Source: a virus. Taken from it: a DNA stretch of 63,505 nucleotides. Shown here piece after piece: positions 1 to 7,835 of this stretch (positions are counted from its first letter, which is position 1; each line of letters begins with the position of its first letter). The DNA is taken from positions 1 to 63,505 of the IMG/VR virus record IMGVR_UViG_3300025098_000035. One strand, written 5' to 3'. A program made the position numbers and the translations under genes. The notes beneath the pieces are model-generated. The model saw only the letters and a program-made list of their open reading frames with translations, did no database searches and had not been told where the DNA came from.

Positions 1-36
1 TTGTCAAGGTTATCAAAACCAATATGAGGTGATATA

Positions 37-798
37 ATGTCAAATAAAATATTGGTAAAACAAAGCGGCCCAACTGTTTTTCAATCTGTTGGACCTACAG
101 GTACTCGCCCTTCTTTTATGGACATGGCTCGCACCACCTTTGCCCCTCGTGGACAAGTAGGTGTGGGTCAAAGACTTAGAGGGCTTGCTGGTATGGCGGG
201 TAAAGGTGCGGCGGCGGCGGTTACTGCTCAACAGACAGCAGAACGAATGCAAGCCGGTGATGCATCAGCCCCACTTCAAGCAGGTATAACATATCAAGGT
301 ATAGACCCCACTGGAACTATCAATCCAAATATCGGTGAACAAATGTACAAACCCGGTCAACCTCAAGTATTACCAACTCCGCCAAATCCCGCCGGTATGC
401 AACCTAATACTACAGGTCAAAGACCCGGCGCAGTAGGAGTAGCACCAACCAATAGTACTTTTACATCACCTATTGATATGTCACAATATCCATCAATTGC
501 TCATCAGTTTGACCCTAATCATTACATAAATCAAACTCTACAATTACATCAAGACGCAGTAACGCCGCAAGTACTCGCAGAACAACAACAAATGGGTGAT
601 GTTTTGGCGCAACAGGGTGGTAATCAGTCAGCATCACCCGGAGGAACAGGTAATATGGGTAGTGTTTTGGCGACACAACAGATTAGAAACGCATTCGTTG
701 GCACTCTATTCGATAAACTTGGACCGGACATGGTGTACAAAATGACTCCACATGAAATAGGTACTGTATCAGCACTAATGCACTTAAAATTGAGTTGA
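37..798 (+). CDS. Gly/Pro/Gln-rich protein just upstream of the large terminase
   Basis: I do not recognise this 253-residue protein. The N-terminal 70 residues are moderately basic, residues about 85-210 are rich in Gly, Pro, Gln and Asn and probably disordered, and the last 40 residues look helical and folded (FDKLGPDMVYKMTPHE). The start is fixed by a strong Shine-Dalgarno GAGGTG at 26-31, five bases before the ATG. It ends just before the terminase start, where tailed viruses often keep the small terminase subunit, but no helix-turn-helix or other small-terminase feature is visible, so that remains only a possibility. A virion or packaging accessory role is inferred from position. Confidence 0.75.
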   Translation: MSNKILVKQSGPTVFQSVGPTGTRPSFMDMARTTFAPRGQVGVGQRLRGLAGMAGKGAAAAVTAQQTAERMQAGDASAPLQAGITYQGIDPTGTINPNIGEQMYKPGQPQVLPTPPNPAGMQPNTTGQRPGAVGVAPTNSTFTSPIDMSQYPSIAHQFDPNHYINQTLQLHQDAVTPQVLAEQQQMGDVLAQQGGNQSASPGGTGNMGSVLATQQIRNAFVGTLFDKLGPDMVYKMTPHEIGTVSALMHLKLS

Positions 799-814
799 TA
801 GTATGGGAGATGAC

Positions 815-2293
815 ATGAATGCGTTTATCCAAGAAATGGATAGCAAAATGGCGGCAAAGTCATTCAAGTACTTCTTTACAGAAATACTGGGCTTTCATTA
901 CAGTCATCACCATGAATCATGGGAAACAGGACTAAACGAACACCGTTACTACTGTGTTAAAGCAAGTCGGGACCACGGTAAATCCACTTTGTTTATGGCC
1001 TATGCTCTTTGGATAGCCGCATTCAAACCGGGAACACACATCATGATTTTTTCTCACTCCCTTGAACAGACACTTGAACACATGCGATTTATCCGCAATA
1101 ACATTGAGAGTGCTGACATTTTGCGACACCTAAAGCCCGAAGGTGGGCGACCGTGGGCTAAGTCTTACTTTGAGTTCACCAACGGTAGCCGTCTAATGGC
1201 TAAGTCGGTTGGTGGTGCAACTCGTGGTTTCCACCCCGATGTGGTAGTATGCGACGATATTCTTTGGGGTACAACTGGTGGAGAACTACAGCGAGCCGCT
1301 GACTGGTTCTACGGTGTTTTACTCCCTGTTCTGCACCACTCATCTCGTTTGATGATGGTAGGTACACCGTTCAGTTACAACGATTTGTACGCCGAATTGG
1401 AAGAAAAAGAAACATTCCGTGTCGAGACATACCCTGCAATTGACGGTGAAGGTAACGCTCTTTGGCCGGAACGGTGGAATCTCGAAGCACTTGAACAACG
1501 GCGTATGTCAATGCCCGCTATCCAATTCAGCCGTGAATACCTGTGTGAACCTATTCACGATGTTGCGAGTATGTTCCCCGCTACTATTCTCAATGAGGCT
1601 CGTAACACAGATTTGGTATTACTCGATAGGGCTGATACCGAGTATGATGAAGAGGGTAATCCCGCTGGCGTATTCGGTCAACACTTTATCGGATGGGACA
1701 CAGCAATCGCTTCGGATAAGAACGCTGACTACACAGCCATGCTTGTTTTGCGTACACCGCCCGGTGAGAATGTAAAACAAATTGTTGGCATAGTTCACGA
1801 GAAGGGACTTGGTGGTTTGGCACAGAAAAAACACATTCTTACTCTCAACAGTCGTTTTCAGCCGGATTTAATTGAACTTGAAGGTAACAATTTTCAGCGA
1901 ATGTTTGCCGCTGAACTTCAAGACATGAGAGGGGATATTCCTATTCGCACCTTTATGACAACTCGCCAGCGCAAAGAAAGCATGTTCATGTCTTTGCTTA
2001 TGGCGTTTGAACAAGGACAAATCCAATTACCATATGGTGATGAGCGAAGTCGTACATTTACACATAAATTAGAAGAAGAACTCAACCGATTCGGTATGCA
2101 AAAAAATGGGCGACTTGAATCGGTGGGAACGCACGATGACTTGGCAATGGCACTTGCTTTAGCGAACTGGGGAACGAAAGAGTTCAAAGGTTCAGTACAA
2201 CTACTCGATGATATACTACCCGGATTGGATGAGTATATCGGCGGAAAAACACACAGAAACAAAGGAACTGGCGACGGATGGTTAATACCATGA
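815..2293 (+). CDS. terL: Terminase large subunit (DNA-packaging ATPase-nuclease)
   Basis: This is the packaging motor that pumps genome DNA into the prohead and cuts it. Counting from the ATG at 815, a Walker A-like motif ASRDHGKST lies at residues 50-58, a GATRG motif follows at 134-138, and Walker B VVVCDDI is at 143-149. The C-terminal RNase H-fold nuclease shows its acidic residues in FIGWDTA (Asp295), LIELEG (Glu354/Glu356) and HDDLAMA (Asp441, Asp442). At about 492 residues it has normal family length. An in-frame ATG at 803 adds four residues, but GGAG at 806-809 sits five bases before the ATG at 815, which I prefer. It heads the virion gene block. Confidence 0.96.
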   Translation: MNAFIQEMDSKMAAKSFKYFFTEILGFHYSHHHESWETGLNEHRYYCVKASRDHGKSTLFMAYALWIAAFKPGTHIMIFSHSLEQTLEHMRFIRNNIESADILRHLKPEGGRPWAKSYFEFTNGSRLMAKSVGGATRGFHPDVVVCDDILWGTTGGELQRAADWFYGVLLPVLHHSSRLMMVGTPFSYNDLYAELEEKETFRVETYPAIDGEGNALWPERWNLEALEQRRMSMPAIQFSREYLCEPIHDVASMFPATILNEARNTDLVLLDRADTEYDEEGNPAGVFGQHFIGWDTAIASDKNADYTAMLVLRTPPGENVKQIVGIVHEKGLGGLAQKKHILTLNSRFQPDLIELEGNNFQRMFAAELQDMRGDIPIRTFMTTRQRKESMFMSLLMAFEQGQIQLPYGDERSRTFTHKLEEELNRFGMQKNGRLESVGTHDDLAMALALANWGTKEFKGSVQLLDDILPGLDEYIGGKTHRNKGTGDGWLIP

Positions 2294-2323
2294 TTTATCC
2301 GTTTAATGAATGGGGATTTTAAA

Positions 2324-2647
2324 ATGAAAGAAGACGATAAAAAGAAAAAGAAAGGTATGGTTGTTGTAATTGCACTTGGTGGTAAGCCGCCTAAGTCACC
2401 GGAACACACCGCTGACCCCGATGAAAAGAAAAAAATGGATGATGCTTGGCGATTTTTGAAAGCATATTACACCGAAGAACAAGTGGCTGAAATGGAAAAT
2501 ATGTCACCCGAAGACGCATGGAATCGTAAAAATGAAATAACTATGGATAGGAACGATAAATGCATGGGTTGTAATAAAACACTTAATTTAGGCGACCTTG
2601 AATACGGTGCTTGTTTAGAATGTAAAACATCTACAAGCGGTAGGTGA
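2324..2647 (+). CDS. Small protein with Lys-rich N-terminus and C-terminal zinc knuckle
   Basis: Function not recognised. From the ATG at 2324 the protein has 107 residues: a Lys/Asp-rich first 12 residues, a hydrophobic strand (MVVVIALGG), a middle helical part, and near the C-terminus two CxxC pairs (CMGC and CLEC, 18 residues apart by their first Cys) that could bind zinc. An in-frame ATG at 2306 would add six residues but has no Shine-Dalgarno; GGGG lies eight bases before 2324. It sits between the terminase and a run of other tiny Cys-rich or basic genes. Confidence 0.75.
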   Translation: MKEDDKKKKKGMVVVIALGGKPPKSPEHTADPDEKKKMDDAWRFLKAYYTEEQVAEMENMSPEDAWNRKNEITMDRNDKCMGCNKTLNLGDLEYGACLECKTSTSGR

Positions 2648-2652
2648 ATGAT

Positions 2653-2847
2653 ATGAGTTGCGATTGCGGTCACTGTGTAGGCATGGATAGTGCCTTTGAT
2701 TTTTTAGAAAAGAAACTATGCCCTGCCGGTAAAGCGGCGGCTAAGAAAAAGTTCGATGTTTACCCATCAGCGTATGCTAATGGATGGGCTGTTCAATACT
2801 GCCGTGGTAAGTTTAAAGGAAAAAAGAAAGGGGGTAAGAAAAAATGA
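2653..2847 (+). CDS. Small basic protein with YPSAYANG motif (marine-virus type)
   Basis: A 64-residue protein with an N-terminal Cys cluster (MSCDCGHC) followed by CPAGKAAAKKKFDVYPSAYA and a Lys-rich tail. The KAAAKxKFxVYPSAYANG pattern recurs in small basic proteins of many marine phages; no biochemical role is known to me. Start chosen at 2653 because AGGTGA (2642-2647) lies five bases upstream; an ATG nine bases earlier would place that site inside the gene. It overlaps the next gene by ATGA at 2844-2847, suggesting coupled translation. Nucleic-acid binding is plausible from the charge but not shown. Confidence 0.8.
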   Translation: MSCDCGHCVGMDSAFDFLEKKLCPAGKAAAKKKFDVYPSAYANGWAVQYCRGKFKGKKKGGKKK

Positions 2848-3005
2848 AACTTAAGAAACCCTCTTGCTGTTGCGGTGGTACAAAGAAAACACCCTGCGTT
2901 TGCATGATAGAAGGAAACCAATGTTCCGCTTCTTCTCCGAAGTGTCCCTGTTACGCTCTTATTGACAAACAAAAAGACATTAAGAAAATGGTCGGTGTTC
3001 TTTGA
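2844..3005 (+). CDS. 53-residue Cys-rich protein
   Basis: A short gene, found by reading the frame that follows the ATGA overlap with the preceding gene. It has a good Shine-Dalgarno (GGGGGT at about 2830-2835) and ends in TGA right before the next ATG at 3006. The product has nine Cys in 53 residues, in clusters CCC, CVC, one Cys in NQC, and CPC, plus a Lys-rich C-terminus. The clusters suggest metal binding. I cannot assign a family; continuous packing with both neighbours supports it being real. Confidence 0.7.
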   Translation: MKLKKPSCCCGGTKKTPCVCMIEGNQCSASSPKCPCYALIDKQKDIKKMVGVL

Positions 3006-3326
3006 ATGACACGCTGTTCTTGCTGTCATGATGTTCTTATTGTAAAGAACTTGAATCGCTGGTTCAAAGAAAAGTGGGTAGATGTATCACGCAAGAACAA
3101 AGACGGTAAGCATCCACCATGCGGGCGTTCTAAAGCAAGTAAATCAAGCAAAGGCTATCCTAAGTGTAGGCCAAGTGTCAAAGTCAGTGGTAAAACGCCA
3201 AAGACCAGCGGCTCAATGTCCGAGGGTCAAAAGCGAGCCGCTACAAAACGCAAGCGAGCCAAAAAGCAAGGCGTAGGTGGTAAGCCTACAATAGTCAAGA
3301 GTGTTTTGGTGGTAAGGACTAAATGA
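3006..3326 (+). CDS. Small basic protein resembling DUF5872
   Basis: A 106-residue, strongly basic protein. Residues about 15-60 read NLNRWFKEKWVDVSRKN, then CGRSKASKSSKGYPKCRP, followed by a helical Lys/Arg-rich stretch EGQKRAATKRKRAKKQ. This order (W-F/L-KEKWVDIS, CGR, YPKC-x-P, basic helix) is typical of short proteins in marine phages and large viruses that I believe are annotated DUF5872. Function is unknown; a nucleic-acid or virion role is a guess. It starts directly after the previous stop codon, so it is probably translated by reinitiation. Confidence 0.82.
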   Translation: MTRCSCCHDVLIVKNLNRWFKEKWVDVSRKNKDGKHPPCGRSKASKSSKGYPKCRPSVKVSGKTPKTSGSMSEGQKRAATKRKRAKKQGVGGKPTIVKSVLVVRTK

Positions 3327-3347
3327 TAGGACAATGAGGTAGTCAAT

Positions 3348-4646
3348 ATGTGGGGTAGTGCAATCGTTGGGGATGTGTATGATGCACCTGCTATTGTTGG
3401 TGATGACTTCACTAAAAGTGTGTACAACACTCTCACTCAACATCCCGATTATGTGCATAAGTCTGTACCGGTCAAAAAAGAATCAAGTTTATTTTTTAAT
3501 GAAGAGATAAAATCATATAACTTTCCCAAAAATGGTGATGGTTGGCTTGAGTCAACATACGGTAAAAACGCAGATTCTATAATTCGTATGTGTCGTAAAA
3601 TGCGAAGAAACGACAAAAGTAATCGAGATATGATTGATGCTATTATTGATGATGTGAGAACCATAAAAGCAATGGAGGTTGAAGCAACAATTAACAATTT
3701 ATCATGGAGTGATGGACTACATGACACTATTCGCTACATGGGGTTAAACGACCGTTCATTAAAATCACTGCGAAAGTTTGGAGAGTCGAGAAGCACAGGA
3801 CTTCAACAGGCTTGTCAAATGTTCTTGAAAGCCACATCTGTTCTTTCTATGTTAAATGAAATGGATGATTGGGGTGTAGAAGAACAAGAAAATTGGGTTG
3901 ATGCTATGCAGATGCGTAAGGATGCTCAAAAAATGTGGCGTGGAACTTTACATCAAATTGATTCTATTTCAAAAGACGATAAAACAACATTAGAGTTTGT
4001 TTCAAAACAATTGGATGAAAACGGTGAATTGAATAGTCGTGAAATTGTTCGTCGAGGTGTAGGTGTTCTACACAAGTCCGTTACGCCCAGTAAAGTCGGT
4101 ATGTTGATAAAAATGTACGGTGAAGAATTAGACATATACCGAGGGCATAGTCGTGGCATGTTTGTAAAAATGGGTACAAACGGTTTGATTATCAAAGACA
4201 TTTGGGCTTATGCGGCAGGTTTTCTTGATGCTGATGGTAGTATATTTATCAGTGAAAGAGGTGAACCAAGAGCGACATTTGTAGCAACTGGTGATAGAGG
4301 TAAAGACCAATGCGAAAGTTTGCATAAAGCACTTGGATGTGGTCGTTTAGTCCTTAATCAAAAAATACATAAAAATAGTAACCGAAGTCTTCACCGTCTT
4401 GTTTTTCAATCAAAAGACGATTTACGCCAATTACTCAAAGGTATTCTACCACACTTACAAATGAAATCGCTACAGGCAAAGGCTGTTTTGACATTCATTG
4501 ATTCAAAAGACAAGTTGAGAAAAGACGAATTACATAAACTCGTAACCTTCAATAATTGGAAAGATGATAAAAAGAAGGCCGACAACCTCTTGTCTAAGTG
4601 GGGCTTGGATGCTGATACCATAGGTGGATTTGCGGAGGGATTGTAA
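3348..4646 (+). CDS. Head-module protein with C-terminal LAGLIDADG endonuclease-like domain
   Basis: A 432-residue protein. The first roughly 280 residues are mostly helical and not recognised. From about residue 284 a LAGLIDADG-type domain begins: AAGFLDADGS at 289-298 has the glycine and acidic residues of the motif, followed by the usual beta-strand pattern (SIFISERGE, RATFVATG), a helix with LHKALGCGRL and the QSKDDLRQLLKGI region. Only one clear motif copy is visible, so it would act as a homodimer or with a degenerate second repeat. In an ordinary virus this position, between terminase and portal, holds a head gene, so the domain may be a fused or domesticated homing endonuclease. Its stop overlaps the portal start (TAATG). 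Confidence 0.8.
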   Translation: MWGSAIVGDVYDAPAIVGDDFTKSVYNTLTQHPDYVHKSVPVKKESSLFFNEEIKSYNFPKNGDGWLESTYGKNADSIIRMCRKMRRNDKSNRDMIDAIIDDVRTIKAMEVEATINNLSWSDGLHDTIRYMGLNDRSLKSLRKFGESRSTGLQQACQMFLKATSVLSMLNEMDDWGVEEQENWVDAMQMRKDAQKMWRGTLHQIDSISKDDKTTLEFVSKQLDENGELNSREIVRRGVGVLHKSVTPSKVGMLIKMYGEELDIYRGHSRGMFVKMGTNGLIIKDIWAYAAGFLDADGSIFISERGEPRATFVATGDRGKDQCESLHKALGCGRLVLNQKIHKNSNRSLHRLVFQSKDDLRQLLKGILPHLQMKSLQAKAVLTFIDSKDKLRKDELHKLVTFNNWKDDKKKADNLLSKWGLDADTIGGFAEGL

Positions 4647-6421
4647 TGGCAGACGATGATAGTAGAATAAGTAGATTTTTAGGCGCACTTGGGAAACCAT
4701 TCAAGCGTAAGCAATCCCCAACTCCTACCATGCCACTTTGGACAAGTGGTATTCAAGAACCAGTTATGGCGCAAGGAATTACCATACCTGCTTTGTATGC
4801 TGTAAGCACAGAATGTTTGATTCTAAGAACTGTACTTTCAAAAATACGACAAGAGATGTTCCGAAGAGGACATTATTTTGAAAAGCGTTTTCATAAAAAA
4901 TGTAACGATTGCGGTGAAGAATACCAACATGATGTTGAGTCTTGTACTACATGTGGCGGGCAAGTGCGTGACCCCGACCATGATGAATTAACTTATGTGA
5001 AATGGTTACTCAATCAAGAAAACAGTATGGAACAAGCGTTTATTCATATTCTAAATGAAATTGAAAATGACCTTAATATTGTTGATGATGCGTTCTTAAT
5101 TTTAGTCAAAGAGTATTATATTGACCCCGAATCGAAAGAAGTAGCGTTTTTCCGTGTTAAAGAACTTATTCGTGGCGACCCTATTTTCATGCGTATTGTC
5201 GCTGACAAGCGTGGTGTTCGTGGTGGGCGATACAAAGTCTGTCGAATCCATAGGGACCAAGTTAAGACACATGCAGAAAGTGATACCTGTGAAGTATGCG
5301 GTAGCGATTTACATGATGTTCATTATGTCAATATGGCCGGTAGTGGTAAAACACAGTATTTCATTGAAGGTGAAGTGCTTCACTTGAGTAAATACAATCC
5401 GTCTAAACTCTATGGTCGTTCACCTGTCAATACAATGTGGCGACAAGCAATGACACTTACAGCAATGGACAACTACATGTACACTTCTTATCAAAAGCGA
5501 AGAATGCCAAAAGGTATTATTTCAGTTACGACTGATAACCTTGAGTCAATGAAATCGTTTTGGAAGTCTGTTGATGAAAAAATGGAGCGTGACCCGCATT
5601 ACATTCCAAAGGTTGGTATTGAAAGTCAAACAGGCCGTGGTGGTGTCAATTGGATTAAGTTTATGGACACCTTAGAAGAGATGCAATATATCGCTGTTCG
5701 TGATGAAATACGCAATCGCATCGCCGCTTACTTTGGTGTGTCAAGCGTCTTTATGGTTGACAGTGGTAAATCCGGTGGTTTGAGCAATGAAGGTATGCAA
5801 ATACTTGTTACAAATCGTGCTGTTGAGTTTGGACAAAAAACTTACACCGAAGTTTTGTTTCCTAAAATGCTGAAACAAATGGGTGTTCACGATTGGAAAC
5901 TCACACTTTATCCGAATGAAGAAGAAGACGAAATTACTCGACTACGCCGTGATGAACAAGAACTCAATGTTGCACAGCGTATGACACAACTTGGATTCAC
6001 TGCTGATTTAATTGATGGTGAATCAAGTAGCGATATTCGATTCGTCTATCGTAAACCTCCACCTCAACCAGCCGCACCTCCGGGCGGCGCACCACCTCCG
6101 GGCGGCGCACCACCTCCTATGATGCCACCGGGCGGCGGTATGCCACCGCCTATGATGGGTGGCGGTATGCCAATGGGTGGCGCACCCATGATGAGAGGTA
6201 TGCCTCCGGGTATGCCAATGGGTGGTATGCCAATGCCACCACCTCAACCGGGTGGACAGGGTATGGGACTTCGTAATAGAGGGCCAGCCGCACCTCAACG
6301 CCGTACATCGGCTGGTAGTGGCTCTCCTGTAACAAGTGTACAACAAAGAGGGCCACAGCCCTCAATAGGACAACAAAATAGTAACGCTCTCATGAATGCA
6401 AGAAACTTCAAGGGTGCATAA
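4646..6421 (+). CDS. Portal protein with two zinc-knuckle insertions and Pro/Gly/Met-rich tail
   Basis: The portal is the ring at the capsid vertex through which DNA enters and to which the tail attaches. Portal-like features are the region HLSKYNPSKLYGRSPV, the helical stem-like segment around residues 270-330 and the crown helices with FGVSSVFMVDSGKSGGLSNE. Position after terminase and before protease and capsid agrees. Unusual are Cys residues 86, 89, 100 and 103, and Cys199, His202, Cys215 and Cys218, which look like two zinc knuckles. Residues about 475-540 are a low-complexity run of PPGG, GGMP and PMM units. Length is 591 residues. Strong GGAGG precedes the ATG. Confidence 0.9.
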   Translation: MADDDSRISRFLGALGKPFKRKQSPTPTMPLWTSGIQEPVMAQGITIPALYAVSTECLILRTVLSKIRQEMFRRGHYFEKRFHKKCNDCGEEYQHDVESCTTCGGQVRDPDHDELTYVKWLLNQENSMEQAFIHILNEIENDLNIVDDAFLILVKEYYIDPESKEVAFFRVKELIRGDPIFMRIVADKRGVRGGRYKVCRIHRDQVKTHAESDTCEVCGSDLHDVHYVNMAGSGKTQYFIEGEVLHLSKYNPSKLYGRSPVNTMWRQAMTLTAMDNYMYTSYQKRRMPKGIISVTTDNLESMKSFWKSVDEKMERDPHYIPKVGIESQTGRGGVNWIKFMDTLEEMQYIAVRDEIRNRIAAYFGVSSVFMVDSGKSGGLSNEGMQILVTNRAVEFGQKTYTEVLFPKMLKQMGVHDWKLTLYPNEEEDEITRLRRDEQELNVAQRMTQLGFTADLIDGESSSDIRFVYRKPPPQPAAPPGGAPPPGGAPPPMMPPGGGMPPPMMGGGMPMGGAPMMRGMPPGMPMGGMPMPPPQPGGQGMGLRNRGPAAPQRRTSAGSGSPVTSVQQRGPQPSIGQQNSNALMNARNFKGA

Positions 6422-6464
6422 AGACTCTTAAAGAGCGACAACATGGGATAAGGCAGGGCTGAAT

Positions 6465-6821
6465 ATGGATTTAATCAAAATGGACCCAATGGCAAGAAAA
6501 ATGGAAGAACACCAAAAAGCGTTTATCACCGCACTGACAACCGGTGATGCTAATTTGGCAAAACAACATTTGAATGAAGTACGCAAAGTTGCAGACTACC
6601 TTTCCGAAGACTTGTCTGCCGCTATTGCTAAATCGGAAAGTGGACTTTCACAAGGTCCAAACGACATTTACGCAGGTGGCGCACCAGTTATGAAGTTCGA
6701 CAACCGACCTGCTTCGGCTCAATCTCTTCAAGGACAGCGACTACAAGGCTCAACTCGTACAGGTGTTAAACCTTCAAACTATACTCGTGTAACTGGTACT
6801 TTTGGCCGTTACCAACAATGA
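6465..6821 (+). CDS. Hypothetical small virion-module protein
   Basis: Not recognised. The 118-residue product begins with two predicted helices (KMEEHQKAFITAL and NLAKQHLNEVRKVADYL, residues about 12-50) and ends in a polar, Gly/Ser/Gln-rich tail that looks extended. Its stop codon forms part of the next gene's Shine-Dalgarno (TGAGGTG at 6819-6825), so the two are probably translated together. Position after the portal suggests a head-assembly or connector accessory role, which is inference. The upstream Shine-Dalgarno is weak (AGGG). Confidence 0.78.
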   Translation: MDLIKMDPMARKMEEHQKAFITALTTGDANLAKQHLNEVRKVADYLSEDLSAAIAKSESGLSQGPNDIYAGGAPVMKFDNRPASAQSLQGQRLQGSTRTGVKPSNYTRVTGTFGRYQQ

Positions 6822-6831
6822 GGTGTTTATT

Positions 6832-7167
6832 ATGACTGAACAATCGGATGCGGAACGATTGATGGGTGTCCTTATTACTAAAATGGAAAGCATGGATAAT
6901 GACCTTGATTCACTCAAGAGAGAAAACATGCGCCTTCAAAAAATGATTTCAAACCCAACTAAAATGCTTAAAAAAATGGGATTAGTCAAAGCAACTACCC
7001 CGCTTACAGAAAATGTCATGAACGATGCATTCCGAAATGACATGACTGATGATTCAATAATGAAAGGGGTAAACTCTTCTGTTCCCCAAACTAATGAAGA
7101 GTTCCATAACATGTCGTGGGAGGATATTCACGAAATGGCTCTATCAGCAAAAGAGAATGAGGTGTAA
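6832..7167 (+). CDS. Coiled-coil protein sharing a C-terminal motif with the scaffold
   Basis: From the ATG at 6832, chosen because TGAGGTG lies just upstream, the product is 111 residues. Residues about 8-45 form a likely coiled coil (LITKMESMDNDLDSLKREN). Near the C-terminus is NMSWEDIHEMALSA, which closely matches the end of the protease-scaffold protein encoded at 13723-15114 (NMSWDEVHNLAG). Two proteins of one head module ending in the same short motif suggests both bind the same partner, such as capsid or portal. No enzyme domain is visible. An in-frame start at 6802 lacks a ribosome site and would overlap the previous gene. Confidence 0.8.
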   Translation: MTEQSDAERLMGVLITKMESMDNDLDSLKRENMRLQKMISNPTKMLKKMGLVKATTPLTENVMNDAFRNDMTDDSIMKGVNSSVPQTNEEFHNMSWEDIHEMALSAKENEV

Positions 7168-7169
7168 AC

Positions 7170-7643
7170 ATGAAGCCACGATTTGAACCAATAAGTTACG
7201 AAGTTAAACAAATGCTTGAAAAAGCAGAACGACTAAACAATCGTATAGAATTACTTGAAAAAGCAAAGTGTGATTGTGGTAAAGAGCCATGTAAATGTAA
7301 AGACTGTCCTAAATGTGGTTCTAAAATGAACAAAATGGGTTGCATGAAAATGGGCTGTGGTGGTAAAATGGAAAAGGCTGACCCTTTGGCTGACCCAAAA
7401 CCACTTCCAAAAGAAAAAATCACTGATGTAAACCCACACATGGTTACTGAATCCGGTGGACAAACAAAAACTGCTTACTATACTACCAACGGTAACACCA
7501 TTGAATATGAGGATGGTAAACCAAAGCGAGATAAACATGACAAGAAAGTTGACTTAAGTAAACTCGGTGGCCGCATGAATCCTCATGCTGGTACTGGTGC
7601 TGAAAGAGAAGACACAGAAGGCGGAACTGAACGAAAGTATTGA
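7170..7643 (+). CDS. Cys-rich putative zinc-binding protein
   Basis: A 157-residue protein with an N-terminal helix (residues 8-32, likely coiled coil), then a dense Cys region at about 34-65: CDCGKEPCKCKDCPKCGSK followed by two further Cys in KMGC repeats, consistent with one or more zinc sites. The C-terminal half is polar and probably disordered, with Asp, Lys and Gly repeats. Family not recognised. The Shine-Dalgarno GAGGTG lies inside the end of the preceding gene, and this gene's own stop starts the TGAGGTG site of the next gene. Confidence 0.78.
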   Translation: MKPRFEPISYEVKQMLEKAERLNNRIELLEKAKCDCGKEPCKCKDCPKCGSKMNKMGCMKMGCGGKMEKADPLADPKPLPKEKITDVNPHMVTESGGQTKTAYYTTNGNTIEYEDGKPKRDKHDKKVDLSKLGGRMNPHAGTGAEREDTEGGTERKY

Positions 7644-7652
7644 GGTGGTTAC

Positions 7653-7823
7653 ATGACAAAGGTAGCCATTAAGAAAGCAAATCCAAGTTCCTCGATGCGT
7701 GAAGAGAGTGAAAGTGGCGCACCTATCGCTTGTCGCACATGTGGGGCTAATGCTCGTGAGGGTTGCAAATTGTATGACGGAATGGATATTTTTGCTTGTC
7801 CAAAGTTTCAACCGCTATCATAA
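7653..7823 (+). CDS. 56-residue zinc-finger-like protein
   Basis: A short gene lying exactly between two well-supported genes, with Shine-Dalgarno GAGGTG six bases upstream. The product carries CRTCGANAREGC at residues 27-38 and a further Cys in DIFACPKF (residue 49), a four-Cys pattern suitable for one zinc ion. Function unknown. Its stop codon TAA is followed within a few bases by GGCGGTGA, the ribosome site of the 1,948-residue protein. The good ribosome site and tight packing make it credible in spite of its size. Confidence 0.72.
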   Translation: MTKVAIKKANPSSSMREESESGAPIACRTCGANAREGCKLYDGMDIFACPKFQPLS

Positions 7824-7835
7824 GGCGGTGAAAAT

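Noticed and set aside
1918-2409. 163-residue leftward frame over the terminase end
   Set aside because: Antisense to the conserved nuclease region of the terminase; Ser/Phe-rich shadow composition.
6023-6346. 107-residue leftward frame rich in Trp, His and Arg
   Set aside because: It is the complement of the Pro/Gly/Met-rich portal tail; the repeats come from that low-complexity region.
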